A DNA stretch of 42,072 bases from Oscillospiraceae bacterium (GTDB lineage Bacteria; Bacillota; Clostridia; Oscillospirales; CAG-272), in the NCBI GenBank assembly GCA_015064345.1, contig SVSK01000016.1:1-42072 (forward strand), given 5' to 3'. This document shows, piece by piece, positions 6,522 to 14,326 of this stretch (positions are counted from its first letter, which is position 1; each line of letters starts with the position of its first letter). The position numbers were made by a program, and so were the translations under genes. Below the pieces are notes generated by a model. The model did not search any database and had not been told where the DNA came from. It was given only the letters and a program-made list of their open reading frames with translations.

Positions 6522-6611
6522 CTCTCATAAGAGGGTGGTTTTTTGTTACACAGACTATGAGGATGAAAAGCCGTCACCTACGAAGTGGGTAGGGGTTCAG
6601 AGCCCCGTGGG
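6522..6611 (+). repeat. composite repeat unit U5 (short form)
   Basis: Same as U4 with one change, CCCAC to CCTAC (6576-6581). That change turns a C-G pair into a T-G pair and keeps the stem. Last unit of the array. Confidence 0.85.
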
Positions 6612-6668
6612 TTGTTGCGATTGAGACAATTTCACTGCAGTTATCGAATTTAGTTAAATATTTTCATA

Positions 6669-6697
6669 AAAATCTCGCATAAGCGGGATATTTTTTT
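6669..6697 (+). terminator. intrinsic terminator upstream of the DJ-1 operon
   Basis: The stem ATCTCGC/GCGGGAT (one G-T pair) with loop ATAA is preceded by A-run and followed by ATTTTTTT. It would stop read-through from the tRNA array. Confidence 0.8.
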
Positions 6698-6705
6698 ATA
6701 AATAC

Positions 6706-6735
6706 TTGAATTAGGAAATTTATGTGTGGTATAAT
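6706..6735 (+). promoter_or_regulatory. candidate promoter P1 of the DJ-1 to mltG operon
   Basis: TTGAAT (6706-6711), 18-bp spacer, extended -10 TGGTATAAT (TATAAT 6730-6735). A start here gives a leader of about 175 bases. Confidence 0.6.
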
Positions 6736-6882
6736 AAAGTGATATCATATGGAATTATTATGGGGGAAGAGCATCTTTGGCTCAAAATCCAAATAATGTT
6801 TATGGATTGTTAACCCGCGCGTGCCATATAATATGGTATAATAATATATTCCGTATAGTAATAAAATGAAAAGGAGAGGCAC

Positions 6883-6906
6883 GGAACACGGGATATCCCT
6901 CGTTCC
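6883..6906 (+). promoter_or_regulatory. 24-bp palindrome just before the DJ-1 start codon
   Basis: GGAAC-N2-GGGAT / ATCCC-N2-GTTCC is a perfect dyad apart from two middle positions per arm, centred at 6894/6895 and ending 11 bases before the ATG at 6918. It could be an operator or an mRNA hairpin over the initiation site, which shows no Shine-Dalgarno sequence. Confidence 0.55.
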
Positions 6907-6917
6907 TGTATGTGACT

Positions 6918-7466
6918 ATGGTACTTGAATTTTTGGCAACCGGCTTTGAAGAGATCGAGGCACTCACCCCCGTTGATGTGCTTCGCCGTGCGGGAGTTGA
7001 TGTCAGAACTGTTGCTGTCGGAGTAGAAGGTAAAACTGTTCTCGGTGCTCATGAGATTCCCGTGGAAGCTGACCTGACAATGGAAGAGGCACTTGAACTC
7101 AAAGATAATATAGAAATGATAATTCTTCCCGGCGGAATGCCCGGATCAAAGAATCTTGACGAATCTCTTGAGGTTGACACCTTTGTTCGCCGCGCGGCAG
7201 AGGATGGCAAATACATCGCGTCAATTTGTGCGGCTCCAATGATTCCCGGCAAACGTGGACTTCTTAGGAGAAAGCGCGCTGTTTGCTATCCGGGATTTGA
7301 GGAATTCCTCGAGGGTGCTGTTCTCACAGGCGGCAGAGTTGAGGTTGACGGAAATATGATTACAGCATGCGGCATGGGTGCGGCTCTTGAGTTTGCCCTT
7401 GCCCTGACACAGCTTTTGAAAGGAGAATCTGCAGCGGCTATGCTTAAGTCTGCGGTACTTGCGTGA
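6918..7466 (+). CDS. DJ-1/PfpI family protein
   Basis: The 182-residue cytosolic protein is of the DJ-1 branch. It opens with FLATGFEEIEALTPVDVLRR, has the nucleophile elbow cysteine in ICAAP (C104), and E14 aligns with the acidic partner of that cysteine (E18 in human DJ-1). The family includes deglycase or glyoxalase III-like and redox-sensing proteins; the exact activity is not settled. An in-frame GTG at 6912 is an alternative start, but ATG 6918 matches family N-termini. Neither has a visible Shine-Dalgarno site, and a palindrome lies directly upstream. It is the first gene of a four-gene operon and its stop overlaps the next start (TGATG). Confidence 0.88.
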   Translation: MVLEFLATGFEEIEALTPVDVLRRAGVDVRTVAVGVEGKTVLGAHEIPVEADLTMEEALELKDNIEMIILPGGMPGSKNLDESLEVDTFVRRAAEDGKYIASICAAPMIPGKRGLLRRKRAVCYPGFEEFLEGAVLTGGRVEVDGNMITACGMGAALEFALALTQLLKGESAAAMLKSAVLA

Positions 7467-8071
7467 TGATTAAAAAGCAAAAAGATGATATCAGAGAAGA
7501 GTACAGAGAAAAACGTCGCAATATGAACGCCGAGGAGCGATTCAAGAGAGATTCCGCTATCTGCAATGCGGCAATCGGACTTGTAAGCTTCCGTTATGCG
7601 GAATACGTGCTCCTGTATGCTCCTACAGCAGAGGAAATAGACGTTATGCCTATTGCCCGTGCGGCGCTTGAGAAGGGAAAGACAGTCCTTTTTCCCCGTT
7701 GTGACAAAAAAACTCATACCATGACATATCACTCCGTTAAGTCGCTTGATGAGCTTGTGATCGATTCATACGGAATTGCAGAGCCTCCGGAAACAAACCC
7801 CATTTACGACCCGAGTGAGATTGGCGCAGCGGTATGCTTCGTGCCCGGTCTGGTTTATGATAAGGCGGGCTACCGTCTCGGCTATGGCAAGGGCTTCTAC
7901 GACAGATATCTGTCCGGATTCTCGGGATGTACTATAGGTATTGTTTATTCCGATTATATCCTTCCTGTTGTTCCGAGAGGAAGATTTGACGTGACTGTTG
8001 ATATTCTTCTTACCGAAAAAGGAGTTCGTGTCACAAAGGATGACAAAAAGACACGCTCCGGAAAGGGTTAA
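7466..8071 (+). CDS. 5-formyltetrahydrofolate cyclo-ligase
   Basis: ATP-dependent enzyme that turns 5-formyl-THF into 5,10-methenyl-THF, recycling an inhibitory folate form. The 201-residue length fits the family. The signature is FVPGLVYDKAGYRLGYGKG followed by FYDRYL, which binds substrate and ATP phosphates; the basic N-terminus (KKQKDDIREEYREKRRNM) is also typical. The ATG at 7466 shares its A with the DJ-1 stop (TGATG), so it is probably translationally coupled. A GTG at 7463 is the other choice. Folate enzymes next to unrelated membrane genes are common in Firmicutes, so the operon says little about function. The assignment is secure. Confidence 0.93.
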   Translation: MIKKQKDDIREEYREKRRNMNAEERFKRDSAICNAAIGLVSFRYAEYVLLYAPTAEEIDVMPIARAALEKGKTVLFPRCDKKTHTMTYHSVKSLDELVIDSYGIAEPPETNPIYDPSEIGAAVCFVPGLVYDKAGYRLGYGKGFYDRYLSGFSGCTIGIVYSDYILPVVPRGRFDVTVDILLTEKGVRVTKDDKKTRSGKG

Positions 8072-8073
8072 TA

Positions 8074-9000
8074 TTGCGCTCCGGTTTTAAGTCGGCGATA
8101 TTTACGCCAATACTTATTGCGGTGGTACTGCTGCTTATTCTGGCAACCGATCTTCTGCCGACAGGTGCTCTCGGACTGAATGAGAATCCCTATCTTTCGG
8201 TGGTTATAATTCAGTTGCTTACATTTGCGGTGCCCTCGCTGTTCTACTGCAGGATTCGTGGGAAAGAGTTCACACCAAAGCTCAGACTTCGTTTGTTCAA
8301 GCCCGCTCGCCTTTTGTATCTGTTCTACGCAACGGTATTTATGCTTGGTGGCTCACTGCTTCTCAGTGTACTTTGCTATACTGCATTCCCTGAAGCATTT
8401 TCTGAATCAGGTGCAACTACATATGCTGCTTTTGCTATGAACGGTGGCTTTGTCAGCGGCGCGTACATTGTTGTTGCTTTTGCAATTCTTCCCGCAATTA
8501 CGGAGGAATTTCTGTTCCGCGGTATAGTTATCGGAGAATATGAGCAAAACGGCGCGCTTCTTGCATCGGTTATCAGCGCACTTACTTTTGCCATAGCACA
8601 CTTTTCCGCCGCGAGACTGCCGATATACCTGTTTTCAGGTCTTGTTCTTGCCGCAGTGACATATGCGACTCGCTCCGTTGTGGCATCTATGATAGTACAT
8701 GCGGTCAACAACGCTGTCGTACTGCTTACGGAAAAATATGTGCTTCACATAGTGGACAAGCAGAATGTCAGCCTTATGCTGTTTTTGCTGATACTTGGCC
8801 TTGCTATCGTGCTGTTTGGCATGCTTATGTGCTTTGAGGCTCACAGCATTTACAGAGGATACGCTGAAACAAACACCCCGTCGGAATATGTGGCGAGAAA
8901 GAAACAAAGCGGCATCGTTCGCATTGCTCGGACGTTCTTCTCACCTACATTTCTCATACTCGTGATAATATATATCGTTGCGGTGCTACTGAAATCGTAA
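8074..9000 (+). CDS. CPBP family intramembrane metalloprotease (Abi/CAAX-like)
   Basis: Polytopic 308-residue membrane protein with the three CPBP motifs in order: EEFLFR (E144, E145, R149), FxxxH (F172, H176) and HAVNN (H209, N213). Roughly eight hydrophobic segments are visible. These proteins cleave within or near the membrane; bacterial members take part in bacteriocin self-immunity, regulated proteolysis or unknown tasks. The start is TTG at 8074 with AAAGGG 6-7 bases upstream; no ATG exists near the N-terminus. It lies two bases after the folate gene and 34 bases before mltG, so it is part of the same operon. The substrate is unknown. Confidence 0.88.
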   Translation: MRSGFKSAIFTPILIAVVLLLILATDLLPTGALGLNENPYLSVVIIQLLTFAVPSLFYCRIRGKEFTPKLRLRLFKPARLLYLFYATVFMLGGSLLLSVLCYTAFPEAFSESGATTYAAFAMNGGFVSGAYIVVAFAILPAITEEFLFRGIVIGEYEQNGALLASVISALTFAIAHFSAARLPIYLFSGLVLAAVTYATRSVVASMIVHAVNNAVVLLTEKYVLHIVDKQNVSLMLFLLILGLAIVLFGMLMCFEAHSIYRGYAETNTPSEYVARKKQSGIVRIARTFFSPTFLILVIIYIVAVLLKS

Positions 9001-9034
9001 CGTTATCCCATAGTCAACACCCCGTCTGAAAGAG

Positions 9035-10753
9035 GTGATAATTACGGAACAAAACAGAAACAATAACTTTGATGAAACTCGGGCTTTTTCTGCGCCTGTG
9101 AACGGGGAGAAGCGTTCTGCAAGACCGAATCCGAATACGGGTGAACCGTCCCGGGCAGTAAGAAACCCTCAAAATATTCAAAGCAGACCGTCTCAGCCTG
9201 TTCGTTCACAGGGAACTGACGGTGTAAGACCGAGACCTGTTGCGGGTTCAAGACAGGCGATGTCCCAGAACCCCTCCCAGTCCTCTATCAATCGGAATCC
9301 TTCCGGCGCTGTTAGCAGAACGTCTGCTGTAGGAGGAACAGTTAATAATACAAGACCCGCCGCTCAGAATCAGGCGCCTCGCCCCATTCAGCGACCTGCA
9401 CAGATGCAGAACGGACAAGGCAATGCGGTTCAACCTACACAGCAACAGTTGACACAGCAACAGAGACGTACGGTCAATCCAAGTGCGGCGCAGATCAGAA
9501 CACCGAACGGAATAAACGCGGTGTCCGACAGCGACCAGAGCACAAAGCAGATATCTCCTGCAGTCAGCCGCCAGATGATGAGCACGAGAACAACCGATGT
9601 TGCCGATCTTCGAGTTAAGGACAAGCCCAAAACCGAAGAAAAACGTGACAGCGGAAGCGGCGAAGGCGGAAACACCATCATCAGTCTTGTTAAAGCTATT
9701 GTCTATATAGTTTTCGTTTGCGTTATATCCGTATTCCTTGCAGTTACTATAGTTTTTGTCGGAAACGATATGTTCGCATTTGTCAAATCCGATGAGGTGG
9801 TGGAGATCGTTCTGCCCGAGAACACTACGCTTGACGATCTCGCCGAGATACTTCACGAAAACGGAGTAATTGAGTACCCCTCGGTATTCAAGCTGTACGC
9901 AGTTGCGAAAAAAGATAATCAGAAATATGTGGCTGGCACTTATACTGTTACGCCAATGATGAATTACTCATTCCTGCTTGCCGAATTCAAGGAAAAGATC
10001 GACTACGGCACGGTCCGTATTACCATTCCCGAGGGATATACTACCGATGAGATCATTGACCTGTTTGTTGCCGAAGGAATCGGAACACGTGAGGGCTTTA
10101 TTGACGTTATAGAGAACGGTGAGTTTGATTATTGGTTCATTAATGACCTGGAGGAGAATGGCATTAGCGAAGACAGGATCTATCGCCTTGACGGATACCT
10201 GTTCCCCGACACTTACGACTTCTACAAGAACTCAAGCGAGACTACTGTTATTAACAAGCTGCTCCGCCGATTCGGCCAGATATTTAAGTCTGACTACAAA
10301 GCGCAGTGCGAAAAGATGGGATATACGGTCGACGAGATCGTTACGCTTGCCTCGATAATTGAAAAGGAAGCGGCAAACACCACCGAATTCTTTAAGGTGT
10401 CCTCCGTATTCCACAACAGACTGAACAATCCCTGGAATTTCCCGAAGCTTGAAAGTGACGCGACTGTTGTTTACGTTATAGAGCATGAAACAGGCGAGAG
10501 AACGGTGGATCTTAGCTATGAGACCCCGTATAACACTTACAAGTACAACGGGCTTACTCCCGGACCTATTGCAAACCCCTCTGCCAGCGCTATTCTTGCG
10601 GCTCTGACTCCTCAGGCTACGAATTACTACTTCTTCTACTCTTATGAGGGAGTAACGTATTTCTCCGAAACAAAGGCTCAGCATGAGGCATATATCGAGC
10701 AGTTCAAGAATCAGGCTGCAAGCGGCACTCCCGCAAATATTCCAGAAAACTAA
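9035..10753 (+). CDS. mltG: endolytic murein transglycosylase MltG (YceG-like)
   Basis: Membrane-bound lytic transglycosylase thought to cut nascent glycan strands and so set their length. Of 572 residues, 1-212 are a disordered cytosolic tail rich in Arg, Pro, Gln and Asn; about 215-243 is the membrane helix; the rest is the extracellular YceG domain. The catalytic glutamate is E443 in LASIIEKEA, with the family motifs FHNRLN, NTYKYNGLTPGPIANPS and YYFFYS. The GTG at 9035 lies inside the sequence AGAGGTGAT, which looks like the Shine-Dalgarno itself, so initiation at the in-frame ATT 9041 or ACG 9044 is possible. The tail is far longer than in E. coli MltG (340 residues in all). Confidence 0.92.
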   Translation: MIITEQNRNNNFDETRAFSAPVNGEKRSARPNPNTGEPSRAVRNPQNIQSRPSQPVRSQGTDGVRPRPVAGSRQAMSQNPSQSSINRNPSGAVSRTSAVGGTVNNTRPAAQNQAPRPIQRPAQMQNGQGNAVQPTQQQLTQQQRRTVNPSAAQIRTPNGINAVSDSDQSTKQISPAVSRQMMSTRTTDVADLRVKDKPKTEEKRDSGSGEGGNTIISLVKAIVYIVFVCVISVFLAVTIVFVGNDMFAFVKSDEVVEIVLPENTTLDDLAEILHENGVIEYPSVFKLYAVAKKDNQKYVAGTYTVTPMMNYSFLLAEFKEKIDYGTVRITIPEGYTTDEIIDLFVAEGIGTREGFIDVIENGEFDYWFINDLEENGISEDRIYRLDGYLFPDTYDFYKNSSETTVINKLLRRFGQIFKSDYKAQCEKMGYTVDEIVTLASIIEKEAANTTEFFKVSSVFHNRLNNPWNFPKLESDATVVYVIEHETGERTVDLSYETPYNTYKYNGLTPGPIANPSASAILAALTPQATNYYFFYSYEGVTYFSETKAQHEAYIEQFKNQAASGTPANIPEN

Positions 10754-10764
10754 AGTGAAATAGA

Positions 10765-10804
10765 AATAAGTGAGGTAGCTCGGAATAAGTCCACCTCACT
10801 TATT
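10765..10804. terminator. hairpin between convergent mltG and yihY-like genes
   Basis: A perfect 12-bp stem (10765-10776 with 10793-10804) surrounds a 16-base loop. The yihY-like stop codon lies inside the right arm. No long T-run follows on either strand, so it may be a bidirectional terminator of moderate strength or an mRNA-stabilising stem. Confidence 0.6.
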
Positions 10805-11677
10805 GATTGCTTTGCCCACTTTGTCATTCCCGGCAAAGTAAAGCTTATTGAACTCGGCGCCGAGCAGGAGTATCATCATGCAGAAGTATATCCAGAGCAT
10901 GATCAGGCAAACTGCCGCGAGACTTCCGTAGACACGTGTTGCTCCGGGAAAGTGCTCGATGTACAGAGAGTAAAAGTAGGAGAATATCACCCAGCCCACA
11001 GAAGAGAACAATGCGCCGGGCACGTGGTAGATGAAGCTGTGGCTGACTTTCGAGCTTCTCTTGCTGACAGAGTGGTAAATTAACGTAAAGAATGCAGACA
11101 TGACCAGAATGAAAAGCGGTGCGCGGAGCTGCAAAAGCGTGTCGCTTATCTGTATGCCGAACAGTTTATACAATATATCGTCAAACAGAAGCAAAATGGC
11201 CGCACCGCCGATAAGTGCAATAAACACAAGAGTGGTCACTACGGAATAAAGCCTGTGACGGAAGTAGCCTGCGGGTTGGTCCGCTGTGTAAACGGTTTCT
11301 ATCCCGCGACGTATTGATGAGATGCCTCGGGACGCGCTCCAGAGAGTTGTGAGTGCGGAAAGAGAAAGAAGTGACACGGCAGGCGTTGCCTCAAGCTCTA
11401 AAGAAACGCTTTCCACAAGACTTGCGATTCCCTCGGACAGGGCGACCTTGCCTATCACGCTCCCGTTTGCGTGCATCGGCAGAATGAAGCTGAACAGTGC
11501 AAACAGCAGCGAAATAAACGGAACAGCGGATGTTATAACAAAAAATGATGCCTGTGCGGCGTAGACTGTAACTTTATCGTTGTTTATTATCTTTATCAGG
11601 CCTCGGATATACGAGATTACGGAATTGATCAATACTATTCTCGATTTCAAAGCTTTCTCCGATTCAGAAAAGTGCAT
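10796..11677 (-). CDS. YihY/BrkB family membrane protein
   Basis: The 293-residue protein has six predicted membrane helices and the family marks: YAAQASFFVITSAVPFISLL near residue 39, LTTLWSASRGISSIRRG near 110, and a long last helix containing VCLIMLWIYFCMMILLLGAE. Formerly misnamed RNase BN, the family is of unknown transport or envelope function. It converges with mltG and diverges from nfo with only 50 bases between. No Shine-Dalgarno is seen, and a TATAAT (minus strand, 11683-11688) ends five bases before the ATG, so the mRNA may be leaderless. The family call is secure, the role unknown. Confidence 0.88.
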   Translation of the reverse strand: MHFSESEKALKSRIVLINSVISYIRGLIKIINNDKVTVYAAQASFFVITSAVPFISLLFALFSFILPMHANGSVIGKVALSEGIASLVESVSLELEATPAVSLLSLSALTTLWSASRGISSIRRGIETVYTADQPAGYFRHRLYSVVTTLVFIALIGGAAILLLFDDILYKLFGIQISDTLLQLRAPLFILVMSAFFTLIYHSVSKRSSKVSHSFIYHVPGALFSSVGWVIFSYFYSLYIEHFPGATRVYGSLAAVCLIMLWIYFCMMILLLGAEFNKLYFAGNDKVGKAINK

Positions 11678-11727
11678 TATTAATTATACGGAGAAAATCG
11701 CCAAAAAATTCAAGAGAGGAGCTAATC

Positions 11728-12570
11728 ATGCTTAAGATAGGTTGCCATTTGTCCATTACGGGAGGATATCTTTCCATGGGCGAGAGAATACTTAATATGG
11801 GTGGCAGTACTTTTCAGTATTTCACGAAGAATCCCCAAGGAAGAGCACCCACAAAAACACCGTCTCCCGAGGATGTTGCGGCGCTGTACTCTCTTATTCT
11901 CGAAAGCGGTATGACAATGCCTCTGGCTCATGCTCCATATACATATAACCCCTGTGCGCTGAAGGAGGACGTGCGTAAGTATTCCACCGAATCCATGCAC
12001 TCGGAGCTGTTGTTCCTTGAAAACCTGCCGGGATCAATGTACAACTTCCATCCGGGATGCCACGTCGGGCAGGGAGTGGAGGTTGGTGTGACCCTTATTG
12101 CTGACTTGCTCAACGCTGTCATGTGGGAAGGAATGCACACAACGGTACTCCTTGAGACAATGGCGGGAAAGGGCACTGAAATCGGCAGAAGCTTTGATGA
12201 GCTTCGTATGATAATCGACAGAGTTGACGAAAGATTCCACCCTAACCTCGGTGTGTGCCTTGACACGTGCCACGTTAGCGACGCGGGATATGACCTGCTT
12301 GGTGATCTTGATGGGGTGCTCCAAGAATTTGACCGTGTTATCGGCATTGACAGACTTTACGCCGTGCATCTGAACGATTCGGCTAACCCGATGGGAGCAC
12401 ACAAGGACAGACATGCGAAAATTGGTGAGGGATATCTCGGTATGGATGGAATAAAGAGAATAATCAACCATCCCATGCTGAAGGACAAGCCCTTTTACCT
12501 TGAAACGCCCAATGACGAGGCGGGATACGCAAGAGAGATCGCACTTCTGACGGAGGCATATCATGAATAA
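11728..12570 (+). CDS. nfo: endonuclease IV (AP endonuclease)
   Basis: Zinc enzyme that nicks DNA 5' of abasic sites during base-excision repair. All nine metal ligands of the family are in place at the expected spacing: H68, H108, E143, D179, H182, H214, D227, H229 and E259. The 280-residue length matches the usual 280-285. Signature segments HAPYTYNPC, LDTCHV and HLNDSANPMGAHKDRHAKIG are visible. The ATG at 11728 follows GAGAGGAG. The last eight bases overlap gatC, so nfo is probably co-transcribed with gatCAB. The assignment is secure. Confidence 0.96.
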   Translation: MLKIGCHLSITGGYLSMGERILNMGGSTFQYFTKNPQGRAPTKTPSPEDVAALYSLILESGMTMPLAHAPYTYNPCALKEDVRKYSTESMHSELLFLENLPGSMYNFHPGCHVGQGVEVGVTLIADLLNAVMWEGMHTTVLLETMAGKGTEIGRSFDELRMIIDRVDERFHPNLGVCLDTCHVSDAGYDLLGDLDGVLQEFDRVIGIDRLYAVHLNDSANPMGAHKDRHAKIGEGYLGMDGIKRIINHPMLKDKPFYLETPNDEAGYAREIALLTEAYHE

Positions 12571-12856
12571 AGAAATAATTGCAAAGCTTCTTCCTGCGGC
12601 AATGATAGACAGCGCTGACGGGGTCGAGGACAGCTTCAAGAAAATGAGTGTCAATATCGACCGAGTGCTTCGCTCTGATTTTGCCAGTGGGGAGAGAAAT
12701 GTGAGCGGCATCACGGAGAAGCCCGATATCATCAGCATATATGAAGAAGAGAGCAGAACTCGCCATGACAAGGCTGTGGATGGTGACAGAGAAAAGCTGC
12801 TCGAGGGTTCTGCAAGACATGAAAAACCGTACATTACTGTTCCGAGGATCGTGTAA
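12563..12856 (+). CDS. gatC: probable Asp/Glu-tRNA amidotransferase subunit C (divergent)
   Basis: Small 97-residue protein placed directly before gatA and gatB, where gatC usually lies. The C-terminal end, KPYITVPRIV, resembles the GatC ending (xxFFKVPKVI), and a helical N-terminal half with a loop precedes it. The middle (IISIYEEESRTRHD) corresponds to the usual region of VFREDEVRPS type but is poorly conserved. GatC wraps round GatA and stabilises the GatCAB complex. The start overlaps nfo by eight bases and has CGGAGG six bases upstream. Called mainly from position, size and the C-terminal motif. No other product is suggested. Confidence 0.72.
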   Translation: MNKEIIAKLLPAAMIDSADGVEDSFKKMSVNIDRVLRSDFASGERNVSGITEKPDIISIYEEESRTRHDKAVDGDREKLLEGSARHEKPYITVPRIV

Positions 12857-12859
12857 TTT

Positions 12860-14326
12860 ATGAATAATGATATTACCCTTCTGTCCGTGAGATCCCTTGC
12901 GGAAGAGATAAATAAACGAAATATCAGCTCCCGTGAGGTGACGGAGGCATATATCAGCCGCATAAGTCAAACGGAGTCGCAGGTGAACGGATATATTACA
13001 GTTACACCCACTCTTGCGATGGAGCAGGCTGATGAGGCTGACCGTGCATTTTCTGCAGGTGAGACTTGCCGTCCGCTTTCGGGTGTTCCTTACGCTGTAA
13101 AGGACAACGTGGCGGTGAGCGGGGTGAAAATGACCTGCGCTTCCGAGATGCTGAGGGATTTTGTGCCCACTTATACCGCAACCGTATGCGAAAACGTAGG
13201 CGGCGTTGTGCTTGGCAAGACTAATCTTGACGAGTTTGCCATGGGCTCTGCCTGCGAAAGATCTATCATCGGTGCGACTCACAATCCCATTGACCTTTCC
13301 CGCTCTGCAGGTGGCTCGTCAGGTGGCTCTGCGGCAGTGGTAGCGGCAAAAAGCGCACCTTGGGCTATTGCAACGGACACGGGAGGAAGTGCGCGCCAGC
13401 CTGCTGCCTTCTGCGGAGTTGTGTCAATGAAGCCCACCTACGGCATTGTGTCTCGCTACGGAGTGACAGAGCTTGCCTCGTCTCTTGACACGGTCTGCCC
13501 GATCACCCGTGACGTATACGACAATGCGCTGGTGCTTGAGTCCATGACCGGACGTGACAGCCGTGATATGACCTCGGTTGAATCGTCAGGCAGGTTTACC
13601 GAAGGCATTGAGAGGGGAGTTCGTGGCCTGCGTATAGGCATGCTTGGCGACTCTCTTGATATGTGCGAGGACGAAGCGGTTGTGAGACTGTTCCGCGCAG
13701 GAGAGATGCTCGGCAAGCTTGGGGCAGAGATAGATTCTCTCGCTCCCGGAGCAATGCCGCCTCTGGACGTTGCACTCAGCTCATACTTTGTTATTGCGTC
13801 TGCGGAATGCTCGTCCAATATGGCACGCTACGACGGCATCAGATACGGCTATTCTGCTTACGGCGAGAACTATATGGAGATAATGAAGCACTCCCGTGAA
13901 AGATCCCTCGGGGATGAGGTGAAGCGTAGAATGCTCTCAGGCGCATATGCTTTGTCTCGCTCCCTTGGCGGCGGACATTATCTTGACATCAAGGATGTTC
14001 AGACCAACATCTGCAGAGCGGTTTCACAGATTTTCGAGAAGTATGACATTATCCTGATGCCCACCGCCGCAGGTGTACCGTTCAAGCTGGGAGACTACAG
14101 CTCAAACCCTACGGCACTGTATGCCAGTGACAGCTTTACCACTATAGCCAACTTAACAGGATGCCCTGCGATCACTATACCCTCAGGCGGATGGGAAGGT
14201 CTTCCTTACGGCGTTATGCTCATGGGTAAAAAGCACAGCGAGTCTGTGTTATACCGCGCCGCTTATGCCCTTGAAGACTCACTTTCCGAGTACGTTAAGA
14301 CGGAGGTGCGACGCTGTGAAGTATAA
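12860..14326 (+). CDS. gatA: Asp-tRNA(Asn)/Glu-tRNA(Gln) amidotransferase subunit A
   Basis: Glutaminase subunit that releases ammonia for converting Glu-tRNA(Gln) to Gln-tRNA(Gln), and usually Asp-tRNA(Asn) to Asn-tRNA(Asn). The 488-residue protein carries the amidase signature GGSSGGSAAVVAA with the Ser-cisSer-Lys triad: K81 (AVKDNVAV), S153 and S177 (DTGGSARQP). The more usual motif is DTGGSIRQP, so the Ala is a small variation. The ATG lies three bases after the gatC stop. The gatB start overlaps its end by 11 bases. The assignment is secure. Confidence 0.96.
   Translation: MNNDITLLSVRSLAEEINKRNISSREVTEAYISRISQTESQVNGYITVTPTLAMEQADEADRAFSAGETCRPLSGVPYAVKDNVAVSGVKMTCASEMLRDFVPTYTATVCENVGGVVLGKTNLDEFAMGSACERSIIGATHNPIDLSRSAGGSSGGSAAVVAAKSAPWAIATDTGGSARQPAAFCGVVSMKPTYGIVSRYGVTELASSLDTVCPITRDVYDNALVLESMTGRDSRDMTSVESSGRFTEGIERGVRGLRIGMLGDSLDMCEDEAVVRLFRAGEMLGKLGAEIDSLAPGAMPPLDVALSSYFVIASAECSSNMARYDGIRYGYSAYGENYMEIMKHSRERSLGDEVKRRMLSGAYALSRSLGGGHYLDIKDVQTNICRAVSQIFEKYDIILMPTAAGVPFKLGDYSSNPTALYASDSFTTIANLTGCPAITIPSGGWEGLPYGVMLMGKKHSESVLYRAAYALEDSLSEYVKTEVRRCEV

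Larger units (their letters stand above)
6612..6911 (+). other. intergenic region between the tRNA repeats and the DJ-1 operon
   Basis: Contents seen: a terminator at 6669-6697, an extended -10 promoter at 6706-6735, a second extended -10 (TGGTATAAT, TATAAT at 6837-6842, no clear -35) and a palindrome at 6883-6906. The ~95 bases between the two promoters hold no recognisable RNA. An AATCCA/TGGATT inverted repeat (about 6787-6809) is the only structure. A 20-codon frame starting at ATG 6866 after AAAATG overlaps the DJ-1 start and ends at 6928. Confidence 0.55.

Noticed and set aside
5378-6611. CRISPR array
   Set aside because: The repeats are 101-151 bp, contain terminators and have no regular short repeat with unique spacers; no cas genes are present.
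6736-6917. ZTP riboswitch or similar folate-linked leader before the DJ-1 and cyclo-ligase genes
   Set aside because: The conserved CCGCCTGGGC core of ZTP riboswitches is not present, and no other known leader pattern is seen.
12034-12963. Minus-strand frames across nfo, gatC and gatA (12034-12963, 12464-13282)
   Set aside because: They overlap three well-supported genes and show no domain or start signal.
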